Below the pieces are notes generated by a model that saw only the letters and a program-made list of their open reading frames with translations, searched no databases and was not told the DNA's origin. The translations under genes were made by a program, and so were the position numbers. From the NCBI GenBank assembly GCA_043820105.1, contig JBDREC010000092.1, positions 1 through 29,429 of the forward strand: DNA of 29,429 nt, written 5' to 3'. Positions 1 through 7,764 of the stretch are shown one piece after another. The DNA is from JBDREC01 sp043820105 [NCBI: Pseudomonadota bacterium] (GTDB taxonomy: Bacteria; Bdellovibrionota_F; JAHFAK01). Position 1 is the first letter of the stretch. Every line of letters starts with the position of its first letter.

Positions 1-48
1 GCTGAAGTTAATGCCAGAGCACATTATGTGAGATTGATGCTTATTTAA
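1..48 (+). pseudogene. 3' end of a gene interrupted by the RAYT element (partial at window edge)
   Basis: Frame 1 is open from the window edge and ends at TAA 46-48, reading A-E-V-N-A-R-A-H-Y-V-R-L-M-L-I. Its last codons come from DNA inside the inferred insertion. If the segment between the two ATTATGTGAGAT copies (23-34 and 972-983) is removed, the frame continues into 984 and onward as H-Y-V-R-C-N-Y-R and then a stop. An ending with Y-V-R-C is common in DUF1566 and Fibrobacter-paralog type surface proteins, so the original gene may be of that kind. Only about 15 residues are visible, so the family is a guess. The altered tail itself is a direct reading. Confidence 0.4.
23..34 (+). repeat. 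Left copy of direct repeat ATTATGTGAGAT
   Basis: Exact 12-base match to 972-983. The two copies flank the transposase gene. Confidence 0.7.
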
Positions 49-232
49 TCAATATTTCAATTTTGATAGCAGCTTCTCCGATTAAATCTAAATCAGTTTT
101 TATTTTATAACTGTTTTTATTTGAAATTAGGTAATGCTTAAATGATTTTATTTGATTTTAAAAACAGCTATATTATTGAATATATATTAGGTGCATGATT
201 GTTAATTAATTTAAGAGTAACATTACAACACT

Positions 233-880
233 TCAACCAGGGCAATATTTTTCAACCATATCTTTCACAAAATCAAAGGACCCGAAGAATCGGTTGTTAA
301 GCCCATATTTTGTTTTTTCCAATTCCTCTTCATGTTTTTCATAGTTTACCAAATCCAAAAATGCTCTGCGTCTGATTTCATCATTCTTTCCCATCGATAT
401 ATAATAAGAATCTTCTGTTAATACAATATCAACTCGTTTCCCGAAGGCATAAAAAGTAATAGTTGATGCATCATAATCTTCTGGATTAGTTGATATCCCC
501 GCTCTTACTGCATTGTTATAAATATAATGAATTGCTCTTTCATAATACTTTTCATCCTCTATTATCGAAGAATGATAGCGCTTCTCCCATAAATGGCCCG
601 TTCTTTTATTTAGCTTATTGTACCAAAGGGCTACGCGTGAATTTATATATTGAAAAGCCCTATCTATGTTTTCCCCAGCTGTTTGGCATAGCAAGTGATA
701 ATGGTTTGATAGTAAAATAAAATGAAATATTTTGATTTCATATTTCTTTGATGCCTCAAAAATAACTTTAGCAAAAGCTTTGATAACTTTCTTTTTATTA
801 ACAAATCGAAATTCCCTGTTATTAGTCCTTGTAGTAATGTGATATGGAAATTCATCCTGCTTAACCCTATGTGGTCGCAC
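233..880 (-). CDS. REP-associated tyrosine transposase (Y1_Tnp / RAYT family)
   Basis: A 215-residue single-strand DNA transposase of the IS200-like HUH superfamily. The motif S-N-H-Y-H-L-L supplies the two metal-binding histidines (about residues 60 and 62). The stretch around F-Q-Y-I-N-S-R-V-A-L-W-Y-N carries the probable nucleophilic tyrosine (about residue 87), followed by the family's R-T-G-H-L-W-E-K-R-Y-H-S. RAYTs cut and join single-stranded DNA at hairpins beside their gene. The start is GTG at 880: AAGGAG (892-887) lies 6 bases upstream and the protein begins V-R-P-H-R-V, as family members do. A longer frame up to 970 has no ribosome site. The coding frame is undamaged, so the gene may be active. 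Confidence 0.88.
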   Translation of the reverse strand: MRPHRVKQDEFPYHITTRTNNREFRFVNKKKVIKAFAKVIFEASKKYEIKIFHFILLSNHYHLLCQTAGENIDRAFQYINSRVALWYNKLNKRTGHLWEKRYHSSIIEDEKYYERAIHYIYNNAVRAGISTNPEDYDASTITFYAFGKRVDIVLTEDSYYISMGKNDEIRRRAFLDLVNYEKHEEELEKTKYGLNNRFFGSFDFVKDMVEKYCPG

Positions 881-971
881 AATTAGCTCCTTGTTGTAAA
901 ACACATAATTCTTTGAAAAATAATCACTAACACCAATAAGAAAAAGAAAATACATGCAAAAAGTGTGCAAA

Positions 972-983
972 ATTATGTGAGAT
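972..983 (+). repeat. Right copy of direct repeat ATTATGTGAGAT
   Basis: Exact 12-base match to 23-34. It lies upstream of the transposase start, 2 nt past a TGCA/TGCA mini-hairpin (955-969). Confidence 0.7.
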
Positions 984-1042
984 GCAATTACAGATAGTTA
1001 CAAGACAGTATGCTTTTATTTCTTTCTGTATTCTAGAAATTG

Positions 1043-1065
1043 AATTTATTATTTGGAAATAAATT
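1043..1065. repeat. Inverted repeat AATTTATT / AATAAATT
   Basis: A perfect 8-base inverted repeat (1043-1050 and 1058-1065) with a 7-base loop, between the interrupted gene on the left and the gene remnant on the right, whose 3' ends face each other here. It could act as a weak bidirectional terminator, but the stem is all A/T and there is no clear T-run. Confidence 0.2.
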
Positions 1066-1082
1066 AACTGTGAAAAGCTATT

Positions 1083-1292
1083 TTAATATGCTCTGTCACC
1101 ATTATTATTAAATCCTGGATTAATTGCCTTTAAATAATCTGTAATTCCATTAACGTGTCTATGTCCAATTACAACATAAAGATCTTTCTGCGCTTTCACA
1201 GCAGAACAATAGATTTTAGAAATTTCAACAGCTGAATTTTCATCTCTATAAGGCCTGATTGTATTGTAAAATATTTTTGGGAAAATATTGTC
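1083..1292 (-). pseudogene. 3' remnant of an unrecognised gene
   Basis: On the minus strand a frame of 69 codons runs from just after an in-frame TGA to TAA at 1085-1083. It contains no ATG, GTG or TTG start. The translation looks protein-like: D-N-I-F-P-K-I-F-Y-N-T-I-R-P-Y-R near the front, and Y-V-V-I-G-H-R-H-V-N-G-I-T-D-Y-L followed by K-A-I-N-P-G-F-N-N-N-G-D in the second half. I do not recognise the family. It sits 35 bases beyond the stop codon of the minus-strand lipoprotein gene (1328-2293). The likeliest reading is the tail of a gene whose 5' part was lost or frameshifted. Chance cannot be excluded. Confidence 0.35.
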
Positions 1293-1327
1293 TCAATTTT
1301 TAGGAGTTTTATTTATAGAAATTTTGT

Positions 1328-2293
1328 TTAAATAGACTCTTTAATTCGTTCTAATTCAATTTTTCTTTGCCTTAAACGGGCTATGGCTTTATTGCACCAG
1401 GAATCATTTCTGCATTCTGAGAATTCTTCTATTGCACTTTCTATTTTATCTTCTTTTTCATATAAAACACCAATATTATGGTGAATTGCTGCTTCATCTT
1501 CAGGAAGCAAGCCTTCGCCTTTTAATATTTCTTCCCAAAGGATTTTTGCCCCTTTTAGATCACCATTTTCTGCAATTTCGCCAGCCTCTTTAATTCTTGA
1601 ATCTTCTCCATTTCTAAACTTCCTTTTTACCTTTACAAAATATGGAAGGATATCACTCATAATTTTAGGCATTAAATCTTGAATCATGTCTTCTGTTACA
1701 TATTCCCAATTATCAAAGGTCTTAGCAACTTCATATTCATTTTTACCAGTAGCATAATCAGATTTATATTTTCTATGAACATTGGCGCCTGCTAGCTTTC
1801 CTTTACCGACAAATACAACTTCATATCTTAGATTTAAATCATATTCGCGTCTGACTTCCCAATATTTTTTCTTACCAATAACTCTACCATCTTTATAAAC
1901 ATCTTCTGTTTTTCTTTCCTTTGAATCTTGCACCTCAATTTCACCGGATAAATCTATCTTATATTTTGCATTATGTTTATAAGTTGCAAATTGATTTTGA
2001 GCAATCTCACTTCTCATTATTTGCTCAAGTGATTTTTTTAATTCTTCTGAGCCTGACCAAGTTTCAAGGGCGTTTCCAGCTACAGCACCAACAGCTCCCC
2101 AAAAGCCTTTGCCTTGTTTTTTTAGAAGATGAAGTTTTGGGTGAACTGCAACTTTGCCAATTTTAAAACTTGGTTCTTTGCCAAGAGAAAAGCGAGCAGG
2201 TTTTAGCTGATGGTATTTAATTGAAGGAGCACAAGAAAAAAGAAATAAGCAAAAGAAAAGTGCAAATGATATTTGCATAAATAATTTATTCAT
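1328..2293 (-). CDS. Lipoprotein with C-terminal TPR-like helices
   Basis: 321 residues. The N-terminus is a lipoprotein signal with lipobox L-F-S-C (Cys21), so the product is probably anchored to the cell envelope. The middle (about 40-190) is a mixed region with a glycine-rich stretch (G-F-W-G-A-V-G-A-V-A-G-N-A) and beta-type segments (Y-K-I-D-L-S-G-E-I-E-V-Q, Y-D-L-N-L-R-Y-E-V-V). The last 90 residues resemble TPR hairpins (A-E-N-G-D-L-K-G-A-K-I-L-W-E-E, then I-G-V-L-Y-E-K-E-D-K-I-E-S-A-I-E-E-F), a protein-protein interaction fold. I do not recognise a specific family. The ribosome site is weak (GAG about 6 bases before ATG). The 52-residue secreted gene lies upstream on the same strand, 74 bp away. 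Function unknown. Confidence 0.8.
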   Translation of the reverse strand: MNKLFMQISFALFFCLFLFSCAPSIKYHQLKPARFSLGKEPSFKIGKVAVHPKLHLLKKQGKGFWGAVGAVAGNALETWSGSEELKKSLEQIMRSEIAQNQFATYKHNAKYKIDLSGEIEVQDSKERKTEDVYKDGRVIGKKKYWEVRREYDLNLRYEVVFVGKGKLAGANVHRKYKSDYATGKNEYEVAKTFDNWEYVTEDMIQDLMPKIMSDILPYFVKVKRKFRNGEDSRIKEAGEIAENGDLKGAKILWEEILKGEGLLPEDEAAIHHNIGVLYEKEDKIESAIEEFSECRNDSWCNKAIARLRQRKIELERIKESI

Positions 2294-2367
2294 ATTGGGC
2301 TCATAAATATGATTATTATTAACATGATTTTTATGTTTTTTATTTAGGCAGTCAAGGAAAAGATAAA

Positions 2368-2526
2368 TTAGAAGTTAGATTCAAGATCAAAATTAGCGCA
2401 AACAATACAACTATTAGGTGCTTGAATTTGAAAAGAGGAAAGTTCTGAGTAGAAAGCTAAAGAAATGAGAATAGCAGATGTGAGAATTAGCAAAGAGATA
2501 AAAATCTGACTAATAAATTTATTCAT
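2368..2526 (-). CDS. Small secreted or membrane-anchored peptide, 52 aa
   Basis: A short gene starting at ATG 2526-2524 behind GGGAGA, 7 bases upstream, and ending at TAA 2370-2368. The product has a charged start (M-N-K-F), a hydrophobic run (about residues 5-26) and a short tail with two cysteines spaced C-I-V-C before A-N-F-D. This is the plan of a Sec-exported peptide or a one-pass membrane peptide. It lies directly upstream of the 321-residue lipoprotein gene on the same strand and could share its transcript. No family is recognised. Support comes from the good ribosome site and the typical signal sequence. The short length keeps confidence moderate. Confidence 0.5.
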   Translation of the reverse strand: MNKFISQIFISLLILTSAILISLAFYSELSSFQIQAPNSCIVCANFDLESNF

Positions 2527-2687
2527 AACAAAGTCTCCCAACCATATTGAATTGGGATATTTTATAGCTTAAGTTTTTGTGAAATACAAGTAGAAATACC
2601 TAAGTTGTGAAAATTATACTTTTATCCCTTGTCTGTATTGTCAAGTATTTATCCTAAATAGTTGAGCACAGATTTCCAGGACACTAG

Positions 2688-2740
2688 TCTCCAGTTTATT
2701 TGGAGAACAAGAGCGCAAGGGAACAGGGGGACAAGAGAAC
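2688..2740 (+). repeat. Dispersed repeat with ACAAGAGCGCAAGGGA core and adjacent hairpin
   Basis: A hairpin TCTCCA (2688-2693), loop GTTTATT, TGGAGA (2701-2706) is followed by ACAAGAGCGCAAGGGA (2707-2722) and degenerate copies of the same A/G-rich unit up to about 2740. The 16-base core recurs exactly at 11465-11480. It lies downstream of the minus-strand MarC gene. Confidence 0.55.
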
Positions 2741-2804
2741 AATAAATAAAAAAATCATTATTGTTCATGATTAAGTGTAAAAAAACAATTGTTACAGGAT
2801 TGAG

Positions 2805-3431
2805 CTAAATTTTAAAGTATGCTTTTATTCCTTGTAATATGTACTCAGTTGCAATTGAAGCAAGGATCAAACCCATGACCCTTGTGACAATGTTTAAACC
2901 GGTTTGGCCTAAAAACTTAAAAAGCTTTTCACTTAAGAATAAGATTAAGTAAAGAATAAGTGATGAAAGAGCTATACATAGAATTAAAATTGTCCAATGG
3001 CTAAATGTTGTTGTTTCACTGGAAATTAAGACAAGGGTTGAAATTGTACCAGGGCCCGCTATCATGGGTATGGCGAGTGGAAAAATTGAGACGTCATCTT
3101 TATCAAGGCTTTCTCTGTGTTCATCTGGGGTAACACGCACTTTGGATCTTTTGGCTTGTAACATGTTTATGGCCATTAAAATTAGCAGCAATCCACCCGC
3201 TATTCTAAAAGAGTTTATAGTGATACCAAATAATTTAAAAAGCGAAGTTCCAAAAAAAGCGAATACTATGCACAAAAGAAATGAAGTTGTGATTGTTTTT
3301 CTTATGATTTTTAATTTCTCTTCTTCAGTATTATTTTCTGTTAATGAAATGAATATTGGGATTATAGAAAATGGACCCATAATAATAAAAATTGTGGTAA
3401 AGGTTTTAACAGCATATAATAAAATATCCAT
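2805..3431 (-). CDS. MarC family (UPF0056) integral membrane protein
   Basis: 208 residues with about six transmembrane segments, the normal size for MarC/UPF0056 inner-membrane proteins. Recognisable family stretches are I-I-M-G-P-F-S-I-I-P-I-F near the start, F-R-I-A-G-G-L-L-L-I-L-M-A-I in the middle, and F-P-L-A-I-P-M-I-A-G-P-G-T-I-S-T before the C-terminal half. The substrate is not established: the old link to multiple antibiotic resistance was withdrawn, and an amino acid or small-molecule export role is only suggested for relatives. The start ATG has AGGA about 6 bases upstream. The gene stands alone, with the dispersed repeat behind it. The family call is confident, the function is not. 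Confidence 0.9.
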   Translation of the reverse strand: MDILLYAVKTFTTIFIIMGPFSIIPIFISLTENNTEEEKLKIIRKTITTSFLLCIVFAFFGTSLFKLFGITINSFRIAGGLLLILMAINMLQAKRSKVRVTPDEHRESLDKDDVSIFPLAIPMIAGPGTISTLVLISSETTTFSHWTILILCIALSSLILYLILFLSEKLFKFLGQTGLNIVTRVMGLILASIATEYILQGIKAYFKI

Positions 3432-3711
3432 AATTTATCCTGATTATTCTTGTAAACAAAAAACAATAAATGAGAAATTCAAATTATTTTGTTATATTGT
3501 AAGCATTATTACTATTTTTGCAATAGCAGATATCTAATAAAAATTAATATAAGTATCAAAAAGAGGATATATTTTCTGGATAGTATCTTTATGTATCTAA
3601 ATTAATCATGCTTTTCACACTTGGAAAACGGTCTAAGGCCATGAAATCAAAGGGAACTATCGCTTGCCAAAGCTTTGGTATGTATTTTAATATTTAAAAG
3701 GTGTAAATTAA

Positions 3712-4841
3712 TATATCTTAAACCAAATTTTAATTAGTAAGCATTTTATTGAAACATGGCTAAATAATACAAATTTTTTACTTTGGTGGGATAACATGAT
3801 TTCATGTTATCAACTGCAAAGATTTTTGAATATACAGCAAGTCCAATTATTTATAAGCCAAGAGACAATAGATTGCCCATCCTAAGCTTAACAGCACCTG
3901 GTTTGGTTGGTTCTGTTATTGCAATGAATATTAAAAACGTGGCAATAGCTGTGAACATGGTTCCTGGTAATAGTAGTAATCCAGACAGACCTGGGATGAA
4001 TTCTTCAATTCTCGCTCGCCATATTCCTCATGTTTCTAATACTTCTTTGGAGGCTGCTGAAAATATAAGAAAAACTCAAAGAGGGGTTTCATGGCTTTAT
4101 ATTGTTGGAGATGGAAAAGATCAGACATCTTTTGTAGCAGAAACTGGAATGAAGAAAGATAATTTTAATCCACTTAATTACACTAAAGAATCGCTAAAAA
4201 AGAAATCACTTTTGCCAAGTCTTAGTTTCTTAAATTTTTACCAAGACAAAGGTCATGATGAAGGTTTGGTTTTTAGATGGAGTGACTATAAATATCCACT
4301 TGTCTTTCAAGCTTTTAATGAAGGTCTTTTCAACGATTATGGCAAAATATCAGAGCCTTCATATTTCTATGACAACTTAGGATTTATTAATAAAAGTTAT
4401 AATGAAGAAAATTGTCCGCGTTCTTATTATTTTCCACCACAAAGAGAAGATAAAGATGATGTGATATTAATGACAAATCATTTTATAAGTCCTTCAATGA
4501 GATTAACAAGTATGAATCCATGGACTGTTATGCTTACCAAGAAAAGACATGATGAAAGTCAGTGGCGTTATGATGAAGTAAATAAGCTTTTGCTAGATAA
4601 TTATGGAAACATTGATGAAAAAAAGGCAATTGAAATTTTAGATTTATTAAGTCCCTATGGAAAATTTCCTAACTACTATCTGGATATGAAAGCTGAAACA
4701 ACTTATAATTCATCAGATGGCAGAACAAGACTTATAAGAGGTTCTTTAGCACTGTGCGATTTAACAGATGGAATTATGCATATTCATGTTGGATTCTATG
4801 CAGATCATTGGATTAATGTTTCTCTTTTGAATTATTTTTAG
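3712..4841 (+). pseudogene. C45-family (NAAA/penicillin acylase-like) hydrolase, frameshifted
   Basis: The main frame (ATG 3804 to 4841, 345 codons) carries the C45-type core P-G-L-V-G-S-V-I-A-M-N followed by A-I-A-V-N-M, then the helix A-R-H-I-P-H-V-S-N-T-S-L-E-A-A-E, and V-A-E-T-G. These enzymes are Ntn-hydrolases that cut linear amides with an N-terminal cysteine. The N-terminal part is missing from this frame. Reading the preceding frame from 3712 gives F-L-L-W-W-D-N-M up to 3798. Reusing base 3798 joins it to D-F-M-L-S-T-A-K, recreating the family's N-M-D-F motif. That looks like loss of one G from ATGGAT. No cysteine lies at the expected place about 17 residues before that motif, and the frame is closed by TAA at 3709-3711. 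The gene is probably inactive, unless the missing base is a sequencing error. Confidence 0.6.
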
Positions 4842-5337
4842 TCAAAATCCGAAGGTAATTCATCAGCTTCTCTAATGACAAGAGCTTCAGGAGTAGATAG
4901 GCCTGTGCTTGAAAATGAAGCACTTGAGACAGTAGTATTAGCAGAAGAGCAGTCATCACCCCAAAGGGCTGTTTCATTATCTTCTTCTAATAAGCAAAAT
5001 GGATTTGCATATTCTGATAAATCAGGAACATAATCATCAGTTATTCCATAGGTATCAAAAAAATTTGCCATTGCGTAGGTCTCAAAAGCTTCATCAGTAA
5101 TGGCGTCTTGTGTTCTGAGCATTATAGCTGGTTCAACCTTAGAGGCTGTATCATTGCCAGCAAACCTGGTAATAATATTTGCAGCTGAAGCATCAGAGCC
5201 AGCATCTGTGCATGTAAGTTCATCATCAATATCCCACCATCTTGGATTATACATGTGTGCTCCACCAATCCAAAGACCATCTGTTTTTGCAATATAAATT
5301 TCCATCTTTTCTGGTTTGCCTAAATCATTTTCATCAC
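4838..5337 (-). pseudogene. 5'-truncated ORF of unknown function (acidic, Ser/Asp-rich)
   Basis: The minus-strand frame is open from 5337, just after a TAA, to 4838, and overlaps the end of the opposing C45 gene by 4 bases. The first ATG (5305) has no ribosome site, and the codons before it (C-D-E-N-D-L-G-K-P-E-K) read as normal protein, so the real N-terminus seems lost. The content is acidic, with W-I-G-G-A-H-M-Y-N-P-R-W-W-D-I near the front, several cysteines, and a Ser/Thr-rich tail, like the mature part of an exported protein. There is no signal peptide. I recognise no family. It may be a gene remnant, or an intact short gene starting at 5305. Confidence 0.4.
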
Positions 5338-5548
5338 ATTATGTTATTGATAACTATTATGTCAAGTATGTTGATTTTAGTGCAGTATTTTGGCCCTAGC
5401 TTCTAAATTATTTCCTAAATTATATTGCCTTATTTATCTGTTAATTATAACAATCTTTTATGTTTTTAAAATGGTTAGGTTCCAGATATTATTATGCTGT
5501 TTTTACAGCCTGCCATAGATCTTAATTTGAGTTTTGAGAAAAAATAAA

Positions 5549-6736
5549 ATGCATAAAAATTATTTAAAACATTTCCAGTTGAATCCTGAAATAACTTTTC
5601 TGAATCACGGATCTTTTGGTGCTTGTCCTTATAAAATATTGGAGAAACAGATAGAATTTAGGAATAAGCTGGAGCGTGAGCCGGTGCAATTCTTTACTAA
5701 AGAATTTGAGCACCTACTTGACGCTTCATTAAAAGTTCTTGCTGACTTTATGGGAGCCTCTTTTGATGATATTGTTTTTATAAGAAATACAACAAGCGGA
5801 ATTAACACCGTACTTCGTTCTTTTAATTTAAAACAGGGTGATGAAGTTATTGTAACAGATCATGAATATAACGCTTGTCGCAATGTACTTGATTTTCTTT
5901 CAAAGAAACAAAGATTTGATATAGTCGTTGCTAAAATTCCATTTCCTTTGGACAATTCTAATCAGGTAACCCAGATATTAACCTCTTGTATTACAAAAAA
6001 AACGAAATTGCTGCTTATAGATCATATTACAAGTTCTTCAGCTTTGATTTTTCCAATTGAAGAAATACTTAAATCTTTTAATGAAAGAAATATTGATGTC
6101 CTGGTGGATGGTGCACATGCACCGGGCATGCTTGATCTTGATATGAAGAAATTGAAGCCTGCTTTCTATACAGGAAATTGTCATAAGTGGATGTCTGCTC
6201 CAAAGGGAGTAGCGTTTTTATATGTGAGGGAAGATAAGCAAGATATTATTCAACCACTTTCTATTAGTCATGGGTATAACTCCAAAAGGCTTGATAAATC
6301 AAGATTTAAGCTTGCTTTTGAATGGACTGGTACAGAAGATTATTCACCTTATCTTTGCATTCCCATTCTCCTGGAATTTTTTAATAAACTTATTAACGGT
6401 GGTTTAGAACAAATAAAAAAAGATAGTAAGAAAAAAATTATTAATGCCCGTGATTATTTATGTGATTCTATGGAAATTGAAGCTCCAGCTCCTGATAATA
6501 TGATAGGCTCAATGGTATCGTTGATATTGCCAGAACAATTGGATCTAGGTGAAGCTAAAGATCCTAGGTCTCATGATCCTCTCCAGGAATTACTATATAA
6601 AAGATACAAAATCGAGGTGCCTGTGATTAGTCTTCCTGCAATTGGCAAAAAATTACTTAGGATTTCTGCGTTTATCTATAATAATGAAGAAGATTATATT
6701 ATGCTTTCTCAAGCATTAAAGGAAATTTCTAGATAA
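5549..6736 (+). CDS. PLP-dependent class V aminotransferase (isopenicillin N epimerase-like)
   Basis: 395 residues, the usual length of the family. Class V landmarks: F-L-N-H-G-S-F-G-A near the N-terminus, N-T-T-S-G-I-N-T for the phosphate side, D-H-E-Y-N-A, V-D-G-A-H-A-P-G with the cofactor-binding Asp187, and T-G-N-C-H-K-W-M-S-A-P-K-G with the Schiff-base Lys213. The closest named relatives are isopenicillin N epimerase-type and cysteine desulfurase-like enzymes. The true substrate cannot be told from sequence, and no beta-lactam or ergothioneine genes lie nearby. Start: ATG 5549 has GAGAA 8 bases upstream, whereas the in-frame TTG at 5534 has none. The gene ends 5 bases before the stop of the converging lipoprotein gene. 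The sequence is complete, unlike its left neighbours. Confidence 0.85.
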   Translation: MHKNYLKHFQLNPEITFLNHGSFGACPYKILEKQIEFRNKLEREPVQFFTKEFEHLLDASLKVLADFMGASFDDIVFIRNTTSGINTVLRSFNLKQGDEVIVTDHEYNACRNVLDFLSKKQRFDIVVAKIPFPLDNSNQVTQILTSCITKKTKLLLIDHITSSSALIFPIEEILKSFNERNIDVLVDGAHAPGMLDLDMKKLKPAFYTGNCHKWMSAPKGVAFLYVREDKQDIIQPLSISHGYNSKRLDKSRFKLAFEWTGTEDYSPYLCIPILLEFFNKLINGGLEQIKKDSKKKIINARDYLCDSMEIEAPAPDNMIGSMVSLILPEQLDLGEAKDPRSHDPLQELLYKRYKIEVPVISLPAIGKKLLRISAFIYNNEEDYIMLSQALKEISR

Positions 6737-6741
6737 AAATG

Positions 6742-7764
6742 TTATTGGCAATCATCAAGCGAGGCAATTGCTTGAACTGTTCTTTCATACATAGTCCATT
6801 CACTTGCAACTTCGCCTGTTTCATAATCAAAACCAGCGATTTCAATTGTAAAGTAATTATCAGTTTGATCGCTAGCATCATCTAGGTCAAATTCATTGTC
6901 ATCTATTATTATTTCTATTGTTCCATTAACATAATTGCTATCAGCGCTTCTAAAAAAAGATCTTTCAGCGAAAATAAATTCAAATTCAGATTCAAGGCTT
7001 CCATTATCTGACATTTGAACAAAAGCTCTTTTAAATGTTTGACCTTGTAAAGAGTCAATAAGGTAATATTGAAAAGGGTTTCCGCCTTCTGAGGTAAATG
7101 TTTTTTCAAGTCTGATTATATAATATTGGAGACCATTTCCTGAAAAACTTATTCTTGTACCAGGAGAACCTGCACTATATCCAAACTTACCTTGTCCTGT
7201 ATTTGAATAAGAATCAATTGTACTTTTACATAATGATATATCATCAACTGGACAAATTTCATCGAAACCATCTGAGTCCTGATCAATACCATCACCGCAA
7301 ATTTCAATAGCACCTGGATATTTGCTAGCTTCAGTATCATCAGTGTCAGTATTGTCAGTAATATATCCGCTTGGTGCAAGACAAGCAGCTACTGAAGAAT
7401 TGGGATCACCAAAACCATCTTGATCTACATCTGCAAAAAAATCTATTACATCTTGTGCGTCTTCATCAATTTCACCATTACAGTTATTATCAATTTCATC
7501 ACAAAGTTCACTTGCTTCAGGATTTATTTCAATATTTGCATCATCACAATCACCTTCTGCTTCAGTATAACCATCTAAATCATTATCAATTAAACTTTCA
7601 TCAACAACCGCCTCTGGAGGAGTGTTATCGTCGATTGTGATTATCTCATCTGTGCTTTTATCTATAACTTCTTCTTCACCACCACATGAAATTATAATTA
7701 GTGATGCAAAAGTTAATAAAAGTATTATTGAAAAATAGAAAATAAGTTTTTGTAAGATATTCAT
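6742..7764 (-). CDS. Lipoprotein with MopE-type metal-binding (Asp/Cys-rich) repeats
   Basis: 340 residues. Lipobox I-I-S-C places the acylated Cys at 27. Residues about 57-175 form a run of acidic repeats of the 'putative metal-binding motif' (MopE-like) type: D-L-D-G-Y-T-E-A-E-G-D-C-D-D, then L-C-D-E-I-D-N-N-C-N-G-E-I-D-E, then D-V-D-Q-D-G-F-G-D, and a second Cys pair with I-C-G-D-G-I-D-Q-D-S-D-G. Such repeats are common in surface proteins of deltaproteobacteria and probably bind calcium or similar ions, with the cysteines in disulfides. The C-terminal 150 residues look like a beta-rich domain, not recognised. A strong AAGGAGGA lies 6 bases before ATG. It is transcribed divergently from the small secreted gene at 8006. 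Confidence 0.85.
   Translation of the reverse strand: MNILQKLIFYFSIILLLTFASLIIISCGGEEEVIDKSTDEIITIDDNTPPEAVVDESLIDNDLDGYTEAEGDCDDANIEINPEASELCDEIDNNCNGEIDEDAQDVIDFFADVDQDGFGDPNSSVAACLAPSGYITDNTDTDDTEASKYPGAIEICGDGIDQDSDGFDEICPVDDISLCKSTIDSYSNTGQGKFGYSAGSPGTRISFSGNGLQYYIIRLEKTFTSEGGNPFQYYLIDSLQGQTFKRAFVQMSDNGSLESEFEFIFAERSFFRSADSNYVNGTIEIIIDDNEFDLDDASDQTDNYFTIEIAGFDYETGEVASEWTMYERTVQAIASLDDCQ

Larger units (their letters stand above)
23..983. mobile_element. Candidate RAYT/Y1 transposase element bounded by 12-bp direct repeats
   Basis: A Y1-type transposase gene (233-880, minus) lies between two exact copies of ATTATGTGAGAT at 23-34 and 972-983. The inserted unit, counting one repeat copy, is about 949 bp. 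A small hairpin (ATTGAT 33-38, loop of 9, ATCAAT 48-53) overlaps the left boundary, and a TGCA/TGCA hairpin (955-969) lies 2 nt inside the right one. A longer inverted repeat, CTGTTTTTA (111-119) and TAAAAACAG (159-167), lies in the left flank. Subterminal hairpins fit IS200/IS605-like transposition. A 12-bp duplication does not, because that family normally leaves none. The boundaries are inferred. Confidence 0.45.

Noticed and set aside
3608-3697. 29-codon frame containing A-C-Q-S-F, considered as the missing N-terminus with the catalytic cysteine of the C45 hydrolase
   Set aside because: The cysteine would lie about 41 residues before N-M-D-F instead of about 17, with stop codons in between. 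The local 12-base palindrome CCAAAGCTTTGG (3667-3678) may be chance.
5341-5406. 21-residue hydrophobic plus-strand frame (M-L-L-I-T-I-M-S and following)
   Set aside because: No ribosome site and too short. Hydrophobic translations are common in A/T-rich spacer DNA.
7371-7640. Plus-strand frame rich in His, Leu and Gln
   Set aside because: It is the reverse reading of the Asp/Glu-rich MopE repeats, and composition alone gives the open frame.
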